Origin: Piscibacillus sp052246295
GTDB lineage: Bacteria > Bacillota > Bacilli > Bacillales > Alkalibacillaceae
Length of the DNA stretch: 64,000 nt
Assembly: GCA_052246295.1 (NCBI GenBank)
Contig: JBQQCO010000004.1
Direction: 5' to 3' (one strand)
The notes under the pieces were generated by a model that was not told the DNA's origin, ran no database searches, and saw only the letters and a program-made list of their open reading frames with translations. Below are positions 7,706 through 16,471 of this stretch, one piece after another (position 1 is the first letter of the stretch; every line of letters starts with the position of its first letter). Both the position numbers and the translations under genes were made by a program.

Positions 7706-9010
7706 TTATTTCACCTGAACTTTAACAAAATCGCGCGGATCCTCTAATGCCTTAGCTTCTCGCTCGCCTTTTTCAATATTAACAAACTGCAAGAGCACAA
7801 TACCTATGATAAAGAAAACAATGAGTGAAAGGATGCCCAAACGACTATTGTCGGTTAAGCCTGCTGTAATCCCAAATACGGCCGGACCAATAATTGCCGC
7901 AAACTTAGATGTTATACCATAGAACCCAAAGAATTCAGCATGTTTATTATGCGGAATCATTCTAGCAAAAATTGAACGACTCAGAGCCTGAGCCCCGCCT
8001 TGAACGGTACCTACACACACAGCAAGTAAGTAAAAGTGTAAAGCACTGGTCATGAAATAGCCTAAAATAACAATAATTACGTAAACCCCAAGAGCTAACG
8101 TTAACGCTTTTTTTGCAGTGATCCATTTGGCTAGCTTCGAGAAAAATAATGTACATGGAATCCCGACAAACTGAGTAATTAATAACGCTGCAATTAGATC
8201 ATTTGTGCCAATTCCAATTGTTGAGCCATAGAACGTCGCCATACGAATAATAGTTGAGATTCCATCAGAGAACATCCAAAACGCGATAATAAAAATTAAT
8301 AATTGCTTATAGTATTTAAGGGTTTTAAATGTTTCACCGATCCGGCTGAAGCCAATGACAATGTATGGTTTAGACCTTTCTTCAAGCTTTGTGCCAACCT
8401 TCTCTTCCTTCAAGTTTTTAAATAAAGGAATGGAGAAAATAAACCACCAGATACCGACCGTTACAAATGACACTTGAGTCGCTTCTTTACTACTTGGGAA
8501 CCCAAACCACTCGTATTTCATAATCATAACGAGGTTGATAGCGAGTAGGATTCCACCACCTATGTAACCAAATGCATATGCCTTAGTGGACACTCGATCC
8601 ATGTCCTCTTTTTTCGCAACGTGGGGCAAAAAGGCATCATAAAAAACGTTACCGCTAGAGAATCCGATTGAAGCGATGATAAATAGTAAGGAAGCTAAAA
8701 GGTAATTCCCTTCATTAACGGTAAACAGTAACACGCTTCCACCCATCCCCATGAAGGCGAAAAACCTTAAGAACTTCATCTTGGCAGCTGAGTAATCAGC
8801 AATGGCTCCTAAGATCGGTGCCATAACTGCTACGATTAAAACGGCAACTGATTGGGTAAAAGAATAGTAGCTCGTAGCAGTCCCTTCAGACAAACCGGAA
8901 GCTGCTACACTATTATAAAATATCGGAAATACTGCAGCCATAATGGTCGTTGCAAATGCTGAGTTTGCCCAATCATACATCATCCAACTGCGTTGTAGTT
9001 TTGTATCCAT
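7706..9010 (-). CDS. MFS carrier, UMF1/ATG22 (YxiO-like) family
   Basis: A 434-residue major facilitator with about 12 membrane segments. The N terminus LQRSWMMYDWANSAFATTIM is the characteristic start of the bacterial UMF1 (unknown major facilitator 1) family, related to yeast Atg22, and the motif GAIADYSAAKMKFL is the loop 2-3 equivalent. The substrate is not known; Atg22 exports amino acids from the vacuole, which may not apply here. ATG at 9010 has only a weak ribosome site (AGAGTGATG). The neighbour at 9107 diverges. Confidence 0.87.
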   Translation of the reverse strand: MDTKLQRSWMMYDWANSAFATTIMAAVFPIFYNSVAASGLSEGTATSYYSFTQSVAVLIVAVMAPILGAIADYSAAKMKFLRFFAFMGMGGSVLLFTVNEGNYLLASLLFIIASIGFSSGNVFYDAFLPHVAKKEDMDRVSTKAYAFGYIGGGILLAINLVMIMKYEWFGFPSSKEATQVSFVTVGIWWFIFSIPLFKNLKEEKVGTKLEERSKPYIVIGFSRIGETFKTLKYYKQLLIFIIAFWMFSDGISTIIRMATFYGSTIGIGTNDLIAALLITQFVGIPCTLFFSKLAKWITAKKALTLALGVYVIIVILGYFMTSALHFYLLAVCVGTVQGGAQALSRSIFARMIPHNKHAEFFGFYGITSKFAAIIGPAVFGITAGLTDNSRLGILSLIVFFIIGIVLLQFVNIEKGEREAKALEDPRDFVKVQVK

Positions 9011-9106
9011 GACATCACTCTTTTCACTTTTTCTTTAAGCATATCAAAATTTTCTAATTAAATTCCACATATTTCAGAAAATTTACAATATATAAAGGAG
9101 ATAACT

Positions 9107-10609
9107 ATGGCAGAAGATAAACAAACACAAGCATACAACAGAAGACAAATGGTCGGATTAATATTAGGTCCTATTCTCTTTATCGTCGTTTTACAATTTT
9201 TATCGTTCGATGGAATGTCATCTGAAGCCCAAGCAATTTTAGCAAGCACGTTATGGATTGCCACATGGTGGGTAACGGAAGCTATTCCTATCGCTGCAAC
9301 GGCCCTCTTACCTATTATTTTATTCCCCTTAACAGGTGGATTAGAACTTGGTGATACGACCTCCGCATACGGGGATGACATCATTTTCTTATTTATGGGT
9401 GGTTTCATTATTGCACTAGCGATGGAGCGTTGGAATCTTCATAAGCGAATTGCTTTGACCATTATTAACATTGTAGGGACAAGCTTAAATCGTTTAATTT
9501 TAGGTTTTATGATTGCAACGGCCTTTTTATCAATGTGGATTTCGAATACGGCAACGGCGATGATGATGATTCCAATTGGTTCTGCCATTATATATAAAAT
9601 GAAAGAATCGGCAGAAAGTAAATCTAGCGACGTCAGTCAAAGCGAAACTAAGGAATTTTCCAAAGCTCTCATGTTGTCAATTGCATATAGTGCTTCCATT
9701 GGCGGTTTAGGAACGCTGATAGGAACACCACCAAATGCCTTATTTGCAGGGGTTGTCGATAATCTATTTGATGTGACCATCTCATTTGCTACTTGGATGT
9801 TGTTCGGTGTACCAATTGTCATTGTGTTGTTGACGATAGCTTGGTTTTACTTAGTGAAAGTGGCATTTCGATTAGATATTGATGAATTCCCAGGCGGAAA
9901 AAGCGTGATTAATGAAGAGATGAAAGAAATCGGCGGGATGTCTACTGAAGAAAAAATTGTTCTGACTGTATTCTCGTTCACAGCACTAGCTTGGATTACG
10001 CGCTCATTCATTCTTGAGGATTTATTGCCAGGCATAGATGATGCGGTAATTGCAATTGCCGGTGCATTAATCTTATTTTTAATTCCAGCTAAAAATAATA
10101 AAGGCGAGTTCATCATGGATTGGGAAACAGCTAAACGTCTTCCGTGGGGTATTCTACTCCTGTTCGGTGGTGGACTAGCCATTGCAGCCGGATTCAGTGA
10201 CACAGGCTTAGCCCAATGGATCGGTGAACAAATGACCGGCCTTCAAGGGTTAAACTTCGTCTTTATTGTGGCCATCATTACAGCTATAGTCATTTTATTA
10301 ACAGAAATTTCATCCAACACAGCCACTGCAACGATGCTACTACCAATTATGGCATCATTAGCAGCAGCCATTAACGTTCACCCATACAGCTTAATGATCG
10401 CAGGTGCCCTCGCTGCTTCTTGTGCGTTCATGTTACCTGTTGCAACACCACCAAACGCCGTTGTATTCGGTTCTGGTTACTTAAAAATCGAAGACATGGC
10501 GAAAGCCGGTATCTGGTTGAACGTCGTTTCTGTCATTATTATTACGGTTGCGATTTACTTGTTACTTCCAATTACCTTTGGTTTAGACTTATTTAACTAT
10601 CCATTCTAG
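9107..10609 (+). CDS. SLC13/DASS-family sodium:dicarboxylate symporter
   Basis: A 500-residue carrier with about 11-12 membrane segments. The divalent anion:sodium symporter features are present: TWWVTEAIPIAATALLPI (about 62-80), the first substrate/sodium signature SNTATAMMMIPIGSA (about 145-160), TLIGTPPNALF (about 198-208) and the second repeat EISSNTATATMLLPI with PVATPPNAVVFGSG. Likely substrates are succinate, malate or fumarate with sodium, as for SdcS. ATG at 9107 follows AAAGGAG. The C-terminal stop is followed within 10 bp by a 21-bp phased repeat array. Confidence 0.92.
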   Translation: MAEDKQTQAYNRRQMVGLILGPILFIVVLQFLSFDGMSSEAQAILASTLWIATWWVTEAIPIAATALLPIILFPLTGGLELGDTTSAYGDDIIFLFMGGFIIALAMERWNLHKRIALTIINIVGTSLNRLILGFMIATAFLSMWISNTATAMMMIPIGSAIIYKMKESAESKSSDVSQSETKEFSKALMLSIAYSASIGGLGTLIGTPPNALFAGVVDNLFDVTISFATWMLFGVPIVIVLLTIAWFYLVKVAFRLDIDEFPGGKSVINEEMKEIGGMSTEEKIVLTVFSFTALAWITRSFILEDLLPGIDDAVIAIAGALILFLIPAKNNKGEFIMDWETAKRLPWGILLLFGGGLAIAAGFSDTGLAQWIGEQMTGLQGLNFVFIVAIITAIVILLTEISSNTATATMLLPIMASLAAAINVHPYSLMIAGALAASCAFMLPVATPPNAVVFGSGYLKIEDMAKAGIWLNVVSVIIITVAIYLLLPITFGLDLFNYPF

Positions 10610-10619
10610 TTGGGGCACC

Positions 10620-10766
10620 AACCTGCAGGTAAATTCGTTAAACATGCAGCTATTTCTCAGAAACCTGCAGGTATTTTCGAAAAACTTGCAGATAAAACCC
10701 AAAAACATGAAGCTAAATCATAAATACCTGCAGGTAACGCTTTAAAGCCTGCAGGTAAATTTTATT
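10620..10766. repeat. 21-bp phased word array, CCTGCAGGT type (7 units)
   Basis: Seven consecutive 21-bp units start at 10620. Four carry the full word CCTGCAGGTA and three carry variants (CATGCAGCTA, CTTGCAGATA, CATGAAGCTA). Read forward the units give NLQVNSL, NMQLFLR, NLQVFSK, NLQIKPK, NMKLNHK, YLQVTL-stop and SLQVNFI. The array begins 10 bp after the SLC13 stop codon and overlaps the end of the broken GNAT gene. It shares its word with the array at 4-129, where it also follows a gene end. Confidence 0.85.
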
Positions 10767-11263
10767 TCAGTTTAAGTTGATATTTATAATGACCATCAGT
10801 TAGTCCAACTAGTTCAAAGCCATACTTTTTATAAAAATCATTCAACTTTATATTATCCGCGACACAATCTAATTTGAGAAAATCTTCTTCGCTCACATTG
10901 TTGTAAATCCAATCCAACATACTATTCCCCAACCCTTTATTCATATATTCAGGATTAATGGCAAGTCTATGTAGATAAAGCGAATTAGATGAGTCTTCTC
11001 CCCAAATAAATATGCTTGTCCCAACCACCTTGGTTAGGTAATAGGGTAAATGTTCCAATTAAACCCACGTCATTCATAATAATATAGGTTTCTTCGTTAG
11101 AAATCGCTTGTGCAATCTCTTGGTCATCTCCACCTTCTAACAGAAAACCCCACTGGTCAATACCATTGTCTTTCAACCATTGAGCAACCTCTTTTAGCAT
11201 CTTAATCACTTCATCGCTATCTTTCTCTTGAGCAATTTTGATTTCAAATTCTTCTAAGTTCAT
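10762..11263 (-). pseudogene. Frameshifted GNAT acetyltransferase
   Basis: Two overlapping frames together make one GNAT protein of about 165 residues. The first half (start 11263) begins MNLEEFEIKIAQEKDSDEV and runs through WLKDNGIDQWG to IGTFTLLPNQGGWDK. The second half, from about 11020 down to 10762, supplies WGEDSSNSLYLHRLAINPEY, the acetyl-CoA loop NKGLGNSML, and YKKYGFELVG. The frame changes near 11010-11025 around AAGCATATTTATTTGGGG, consistent with a one-base gain or two-base loss. It is either a recent pseudogene or a sequencing error; upstream ribosome site and codon use look intact. Confidence 0.8.
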
Positions 11264-11300
11264 TTAGTGCCCCCCTATTGTTTATAACCTTTCACAACGG

Positions 11301-11459
11301 CTAAAATCTCAGAAACCCCATCGCAATACTTGCATTAAGCATACCAAATACAGTCCAAATTAATAGCGATCCATCGTTACCTGTAAATAGAGTGACTATG
11401 AAAAATAACAAACATGCAGTAAAAATTAATGCGCCAAAGGCAAACAGAAATCCTACCAT
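11301..11459 (-). CDS. Small hydrophobic membrane protein, 52 residues
   Basis: ATG at 11459 lies behind a GTGGGGGA ribosome site and the frame ends at TAG (11301-11303). The product starts MVGFLFAFGALIFTACLLFF, has a short polar turn TGNDGS near residues 26-31 and a second hydrophobic stretch to the C terminus GFLRF: two membrane helices in a hairpin. No family is recognised. It lies alone between the broken GNAT and a TPR protein and accounts for this otherwise empty 290-bp gap. Confidence 0.6.
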   Translation of the reverse strand: MVGFLFAFGALIFTACLLFFIVTLFTGNDGSLLIWTVFGMLNASIAMGFLRF

Positions 11460-11556
11460 AAAATCCCCCACAAGTGACTTTTTCTACATTTTTACCATAA
11501 AAAACCAAAAAAATGTCTGCAAACTCGGGTTATCAAATTTGCAGCCAACTTTAAAC

Positions 11557-12945
11557 TTATGCTTGTTTCTGTACACTCACATACATTTTCTGGTAGGCTT
11601 CAGATTCATCTTTTAAGCCCATCTCTAAATATGTTTTAGACAGCCATTTTAATGGTTTCGCCGCATCGGGTTTTAGTTCAGACTCCATGCTGAAGCATTC
11701 TAACGCTTGGTCCCATTGTTCGAATTCGAAGTATAATTCACCTAACGGCTGCATGCTTTCCAAATCCTCACTCATATTAAACATTTTGTCAAATTGTTCA
11801 ATCGCTTTCGTTTTGCCACATAGTTCTCTAAATGGTCTAATCCAGTCATTCACATCATTCAATTCAGTTGATGCGAGTAATTTGATCAAACATTTAGTTA
11901 GTAATGGGTCTGCTTTAGATGGATTGTGTTTTAATAGTTTCAGAATAAAATTTTGTAGGGCTTCTGGTTGCATGTTTAATTCATTAGGGGATATTTCTGA
12001 CATGGACCTAGTAAGTTGTTCTAAATTATTTGGGGTTAAATCCACTTCTGTTTCAAGCAAGATTAGAGAAATGCGGTCTATTTGTTTTAAATCTAAATAC
12101 TTTTTTAAGAGGAGTTCTTGTAATGAAGCAAATTTGACTTGTTCAGCTAAACGTTCTAATAGCTGAACGCTCTCATTGTCAGTGAAGTTTTCTTGTAAGG
12201 TTTGATGAAGTAAGTCTAATGTAGCTGATGAAGGGGCTTTTTTCATTTGTTCATAAAGTAGCATACTTAATTCTAGAGGACGGTTTTCGGTCATGAGATG
12301 TTGCACATACTGATCTTGACATGTCTCAATTTCATGGAACATAATTTTCTCCGCCTCAATTAAATCTTGGCTGAACAGTTCACTATCTCTGTCTCGATAC
12401 ATTTTAGCAAAATCCTTATAAATCAAATCACTAGATAAAGATTTGACTAGACTGTGCTTCGGTGCGAAATCCTTTAAGATTCTGATTAGCTGGTAAGCTG
12501 TAAATAACTGTCCACCTCGACGGTCTTCATAAAACATATCTTTAATTTCTTCAAAAAGTTGTTTTTTCGAAATAAAGGATTCAAAAAATGTTAGGATATA
12601 GGCTTTTTCTGTTTTAGAATAATGTTGATTTAATTTGCGGAGTAGTTGCTTATTATTAATGATTTTTGCTGAATGGTTTGAAGTTAGAAGGTGATTCATA
12701 AAAGGATGTGGAGATTGATAAACATGACCATGCTTAAAGGCTGTTTCAATGAAGGAATGTCGACGTAGCTTGGTTACTTTTTTCGCAGTTAAAAATTCAC
12801 CTTTATAAAAGAAAAGGTAATATAAGTCGTGTTCATCACTAATCGCCTCAACGATTTGTGCACGCACGTAGTTTGCCATCCGTTCTGCTCGAAGTCTCAA
12901 TGACTTATTCTTGGCATCTTGAATCGTGAATTGGTTTTCAATCAT
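11557..12945 (-). CDS. TPR-like repeat protein, function unknown
   Basis: A 462-residue soluble, helix-rich protein. The last 70 residues contain two tetratricopeptide-type repeats: YFEFEQWDQALECFSMESELKPD followed by KPLKWLSKTYLEMGLKDESEAY in the conserved W-A-G-Y-A-P spacing. The N-terminal third includes a basic segment (TAKKVTKLRRH). The function is unknown; family members in Bacilli are annotated only as TPR proteins. ATG at 12945 follows AGGAGGG. It stands alone, with a clear gap on both sides. Confidence 0.75.
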   Translation of the reverse strand: MIENQFTIQDAKNKSLRLRAERMANYVRAQIVEAISDEHDLYYLFFYKGEFLTAKKVTKLRRHSFIETAFKHGHVYQSPHPFMNHLLTSNHSAKIINNKQLLRKLNQHYSKTEKAYILTFFESFISKKQLFEEIKDMFYEDRRGGQLFTAYQLIRILKDFAPKHSLVKSLSSDLIYKDFAKMYRDRDSELFSQDLIEAEKIMFHEIETCQDQYVQHLMTENRPLELSMLLYEQMKKAPSSATLDLLHQTLQENFTDNESVQLLERLAEQVKFASLQELLLKKYLDLKQIDRISLILLETEVDLTPNNLEQLTRSMSEISPNELNMQPEALQNFILKLLKHNPSKADPLLTKCLIKLLASTELNDVNDWIRPFRELCGKTKAIEQFDKMFNMSEDLESMQPLGELYFEFEQWDQALECFSMESELKPDAAKPLKWLSKTYLEMGLKDESEAYQKMYVSVQKQA

Positions 12946-13057
12946 ATCAACCCTCCTAGTTATTACTACTTTATCATAATTATATGTCTAAATGTGTAAA
13001 ATGATTAACTTTCACTTAAATTTATAAAAGAGGAACCTAAATTGATTCCTCGTTATT

Positions 13058-13417
13058 TTAACTTGGTAATGGACTTAAATGCTCATGAATTAATAACCAA
13101 CGATTTGATTTTTTAACAAAAACATTGGTCGCTCTTCCACGCCCACTCGCATATTTATTATTAACGTAACCTTCATAAAAATATGTATAAGTACAAGTTA
13201 TGGATTGTTCAGATTTAAAGATCCAATTAACATCATGTGCTTCATAGTTCTCATCTTTAACTGTGTTCCAAGCGTTCTCAAAGTAATCTTGAATTTCTCT
13301 AACTGTTTTGCAAGTCTTATCAGTAAAGAAGTAGACAGCGTCTGGATGAAGAATCTTTTCAATTTCTTTAAAATCGTGAGAATTAGTAGCTTTAATATAA
13401 GTATCTAAAATGTTCAT
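13058..13417 (-). CDS. SnoaL/NTF2-fold protein
   Basis: A 119-residue protein of the NTF2-like superfamily. The typical pattern is present: an N-terminal helix LDTYIKATNSHDFKEIEKILHPDAVY, then VREIQDYFENAW, and the C-terminal beta strands TNVFVKKSNRWLLIHEHLSPL. Such proteins serve as small ligand-binding or isomerase modules, so no reaction can be assigned. It ends the thiamine-precursor transporter operon (13 bp after the ATPase gene), so it may be expressed under the TPP riboswitch, but a functional link is unproven. The second of two adjacent ATG codons has the better spacing from AAAGGAGAGG. Confidence 0.75.
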   Translation of the reverse strand: MNILDTYIKATNSHDFKEIEKILHPDAVYFFTDKTCKTVREIQDYFENAWNTVKDENYEAHDVNWIFKSEQSITCTYTYFYEGYVNNKYASGRGRATNVFVKKSNRWLLIHEHLSPLPS

Positions 13418-13429
13418 CATACCTCTCCT

Positions 13430-14170
13430 TTACATTTGAACTGACTTCATTTGTTGGTAAATTTCTTTTTTAAATTGTAAAAATTCCTCCGTCAACAATA
13501 GCTCTTCTTGCCTTGGACGTTCAAACGGAACTTTATATTCTTCTAAGACGGTAGCTGGTCTCGGAGACAGAATTATGATTCGGTCTGATAAAAAGATCGC
13601 CTCCTCGATATTATGCGTAACAAATAAAATTGACCGCGTGTTCTCCTCCCACATTGATAGTAACCATTTTTGCATATCTGTTCTAGTAAACTCATCCAAT
13701 GCTGAGAACGGTTCATCAAGCAAGATTAAGGATTGCGGACTAATCACACTTCTTATGAAAGACGCACGTTGCTTCATGCCACCTGACAGTTCATGCGGGT
13801 AAGCACCTTCGTAATCTTTAAGCCCTGCTCTTTCAATCATGTTCTTCGCCAAGTTTATATCTTTTTTACCTGATAACTCTTGTCCTAATAATACGTTATC
13901 CAAGATCGTCCTCCACGGGAGCAATGAAGATGTCTGAGGTGTATAGCTAATAGATCCACGTTTACCTTTAATAGATTTACCATTTAATAAAATATCTCCG
14001 AAGTTTGGATTGATGAGGCCTCCTATAATCCCAAATAACGTGCTTTTCCCACTACCTGAAGGTCCTAAAACCGAAACAAATTCTCCCTCAGATACAGATA
14101 AACTTATACCATCTAATACATGGATGTCTCCAAAGGACTGACTAACGTTTTGTATTTCAAGATGCTTCAT
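13430..14170 (-). CDS. thiZ: Thiamine-precursor ABC transporter, ATPase
   Basis: A 246-residue ABC ATPase. From the N terminus: Walker A GPSGSGKST (about 38-46), Q-loop TPQTSSLLPW, signature LSGGMKQRASF, Walker B LILLDEPFSALD and the switch His in FVTHNIEEA. It belongs to the nitrate/sulfonate/taurine-type group that powers ThiXYZ uptake of formylaminopyrimidine, a thiamine pyrimidine salvage precursor. I use the ATG at 14170 with ribosome site GAGAGGGTGG, which overlaps the permease gene by 14 bp, rather than an upstream in-frame start inside the permease. The substrate assignment rests on the riboswitch and neighbours. Confidence 0.88.
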   Translation of the reverse strand: MKHLEIQNVSQSFGDIHVLDGISLSVSEGEFVSVLGPSGSGKSTLFGIIGGLINPNFGDILLNGKSIKGKRGSISYTPQTSSLLPWRTILDNVLLGQELSGKKDINLAKNMIERAGLKDYEGAYPHELSGGMKQRASFIRSVISPQSLILLDEPFSALDEFTRTDMQKWLLSMWEENTRSILFVTHNIEEAIFLSDRIIILSPRPATVLEEYKVPFERPRQEELLLTEEFLQFKKEIYQQMKSVQM

Positions 14171-14936
14171 TCGCCCCACCCTCTCCAGTTGAACGCCATT
14201 TGATGACTCGATTCTCAATCCAATTTATTAATATAAAAAATATTAAACTGAGTGCGACTATAATCATTATTGCAACAAACACTCGATCCGTACGGTAAGA
14301 TGAAGAAGCCAGTGTCATGTAGTAGCCGATCCCCCGACTTGCACCTAACCATTCGGAAATGACGGCCCCCATGACACTGTACGTTGCAGAAATTTTCAGC
14401 CCTGAAAATAACGACGGCAACGCATGAGGCCATTCCAATTTCCAAAATAATTGTTTGCGAGTCGCCCCCGCCATTTGCATATAATGCATGAGGTCCCGGT
14501 CAGTTTGTCTAAATCCATCAAGTAGTGAAATCGCAATTGGGAAAAAGCAAACTAGTGTAATAACAATAATTTTTGGTAGCATGCCAAAGCCGAACCAGAC
14601 AACTAATAAAGGTGCTAAGACAATCACTGGAATATTTTGAGATAAAATAATAAGTGGGTATGTTGACTGTCTTAAGAATGGTACGATGTGTAAGGCGATT
14701 GCCACTAAAATACCGATACCACTTCCAATCGCAAAGCCAACAATAATCAACTGAACAGTAGCCCACACATGGTGTGAATATTGAGACCACTCCATTACAC
14801 CAACTTCTAAAATTTGAGTCGGAGCCGGAAGTAACCAAGTCGGAAGCTCAAATAATTGAACACATATTTCCCAAATGACAAATAGAAGGATGATGACCAA
14901 TAAAGGCCGCCATCCTTGTTTTATTAATGAAATCAT
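14157..14936 (-). CDS. thiX: Thiamine-precursor ABC transporter, permease
   Basis: A 259-residue inner-membrane permease of the BPD_transp_1 (ThiX/SsuC) type with about six membrane helices. The cytoplasmic EAA loop that docks the ATPase is seen as MAGATRKQLFWKLEWPHALP (about residues 153-172). It overlaps the upstream thiamine-binding gene by 4 bp (ATGA) and the ATPase gene by 14 bp, so translation is coupled. It should work with the lipoprotein at 15227 and the ATPase at 13430 to import the pyrimidine moiety of thiamine. Confidence 0.9.
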   Translation of the reverse strand: MISLIKQGWRPLLVIILLFVIWEICVQLFELPTWLLPAPTQILEVGVMEWSQYSHHVWATVQLIIVGFAIGSGIGILVAIALHIVPFLRQSTYPLIILSQNIPVIVLAPLLVVWFGFGMLPKIIVITLVCFFPIAISLLDGFRQTDRDLMHYMQMAGATRKQLFWKLEWPHALPSLFSGLKISATYSVMGAVISEWLGASRGIGYYMTLASSSYRTDRVFVAIMIIVALSLIFFILINWIENRVIKWRSTGEGGANEAS

Positions 14937-15226
14937 GATTGATACTTCTCCGTTAATTGGCCCATGGTAATACCTTCAGGGTGGTAAGCAATTTTCACCT
15001 GAGAAATCACACTAGAGCTTCCCATTTCAATCATTCTTTCATTCATTTGTTGAACGATCGACATTAATTCGGAAAATTCACCCTCCATAGTTGTTTCTAA
15101 GGCGCTAACCTGATACTTTACTCCAGACTCATCGATTACCTTTATGGCTTCATCGACATAAGGGATTACATCTTCTCCATTTCGAGTCTTGGGAATGATT
15201 TGAATGCTCACCAATGCATTTGCCAC
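14933..15226 (-). CDS. Thiamine-binding protein, DUF77/MTH1187 family
   Basis: A 97-residue ferredoxin-fold protein of the MTH1187/YkoF-like Thiamine_BP family (PF01910). Characteristic pieces are VSIQIIPKTRNGEDVIPYVD at the N terminus, YQVSALETTMEGEF (about 38-51) and SSVISQVKIAYHPEG near the end. Relatives bind thiamine or hydroxymethylpyrimidine. GTG start at 15226, 8 nt after GAGGAGG. It is wedged with no gap after thiY and a 4-bp overlap with thiX, so it is an integral part of the uptake operon and may act as a cytosolic acceptor or sensor for the imported ligand; that role is inference. Confidence 0.88.
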   Translation of the reverse strand: MANALVSIQIIPKTRNGEDVIPYVDEAIKVIDESGVKYQVSALETTMEGEFSELMSIVQQMNERMIEMGSSSVISQVKIAYHPEGITMGQLTEKYQS

Positions 15227-16213
15227 TTAAGATTCCTCCTCAGGTAAAAACTCATTTGTAAAGGCTGCTTCAGCATCTAATGGCTCTTCCAGTAACTCGT
15301 GATCTAACATCCACTCAGCATAGTTCTCCCAAACCTCAAGCTCTTGAACGCCCCACTGCTCTGCATCATCTTGATACTTTGGAGATAACCATTCTTGGCT
15401 TGCCTTGACTAATTCAGGATCTAAATCTGGAACTGCTTCTATTAAAATGTCAGCTGATTCTTCTGGATTATCAATCGCAAACTGATAACCTTTCGCCGCT
15501 GCATTCATAAACTTCTGAACTGTTTCTGGGTTGTTTTCAATCATTTCCTCGCCTGTAGCAATCACAGGTGTATAGTAATCTAGCTTTTCACTATAATCAG
15601 TTAAATAAACCATATTGATCGATTGTCCTCGTAATTCTGCTTCAATACCTGTCCATCCATAATAAATCCAGGTAAAATCAACATCTCTTTCAACAGCTGT
15701 AAAGAAATCCGCATCACCTATATTAACAATCTCAACCTCATTAACATCCGCATCCTCTTGTTGCATAAGCGATGAAAGAACAGCCTCTTCTAAAGGTGCT
15801 CCCCAACCACCATATTTCTTACCTTCAAAATCTTTTGGTGAGGTGATCCCTTTTTCTTCAGGGGATGCGAAGCCCGAAGTATTATGTTGAATGACTGCTG
15901 CAATTGATACGATTGGTACATCTTGAATTCGAGCTTCTGTGATTCCTTCTTGATAGCTGATGCCAAAGTCTGCTTTACCTGAAGCAATTAGCTGATCTGC
16001 ACTTGCTTCACCCGGCATGATAATCTCAACATCAAGGCCTTCTTCTTCAAAAAATCCCTGATCCTGTGCGACATAAATTCCTGTGTGGTTTGTATTAGGT
16101 GTCCAGTCTAAAACAAAAGTAATGTCTTCTAAGTCTTGGCTTTCACTGTCATTCCCACCGCAAGCTGTTAACATTAATAACAAGATTGTAGCTGCAGTTA
16201 ATATTTTTTTCAT
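15227..16213 (-). CDS. thiY: Thiamine-precursor ABC transporter, substrate-binding lipoprotein
   Basis: A 328-residue lipoprotein. The signal peptide MKKILTAATILLLMLTAC ends in a lipobox with lipidated Cys18. The mature part is an NMT1/THI5-like periplasmic-binding domain: FVLDWTPNTNHTGIYVAQ at its start and YGGWGAPLEEAV near residue 130 are typical of ThiY-type proteins that bind N-formyl-4-amino-5-aminomethyl-2-methylpyrimidine. It is first in the operon thiY-DUF77-thiX-thiZ-NTF2, directly behind a TPP riboswitch, which fixes the pathway as thiamine salvage. Confidence 0.92.
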   Translation of the reverse strand: MKKILTAATILLLMLTACGGNDSESQDLEDITFVLDWTPNTNHTGIYVAQDQGFFEEEGLDVEIIMPGEASADQLIASGKADFGISYQEGITEARIQDVPIVSIAAVIQHNTSGFASPEEKGITSPKDFEGKKYGGWGAPLEEAVLSSLMQQEDADVNEVEIVNIGDADFFTAVERDVDFTWIYYGWTGIEAELRGQSINMVYLTDYSEKLDYYTPVIATGEEMIENNPETVQKFMNAAAKGYQFAIDNPEESADILIEAVPDLDPELVKASQEWLSPKYQDDAEQWGVQELEVWENYAEWMLDHELLEEPLDAEAAFTNEFLPEEES

Positions 16214-16283
16214 GTAATTGTCCCCCTTATGTATTTCATAACTAGATTAGTTGGAGGGATTTAAGTTATATAATGTCATAAAA

Positions 16284-16425
16284 AATACCCTAGGTTAACC
16301 TAGGGTACACGTGTATTTGTATTATATTCATGTGTTCCCTACGCTGGTGTCAACCAGGTCAGGTTCGAAGGGTCAGTATCTTACGGATACAATCTCAACC
16401 AGCAACACCGGTCCCCCTACAACTT
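16284..16425 (-). promoter_or_regulatory. TPP riboswitch (THI element) with terminator
   Basis: On the minus strand 16331-16418 reads as a THI-box: GGGGGACCGGTG, then GGTTGAGATTG, the arm ACCCTTCGAACCTGACCTGG and the closing GACACCAGCGTAGGGAAC. A strong terminator follows (16286-16307, TACCCTAGGTTAACCTAGGGTA, then six T) before thiY. By established mechanism, thiamine pyrophosphate binding favours the terminator and shuts off the transporter operon. The CTGAGA core of many THI boxes is TTGAGA here. Confidence 0.95.
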
Positions 16426-16471
16426 AATCTAGTTATGCATTTGTCATATTTAGTATGACAAAACTAAAATA

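Noticed and set aside
11392..11616. 74-residue plus-strand ORF
   Set aside because: It is antisense to the 52-residue membrane ORF and the TPR gene and lacks a ribosome site.
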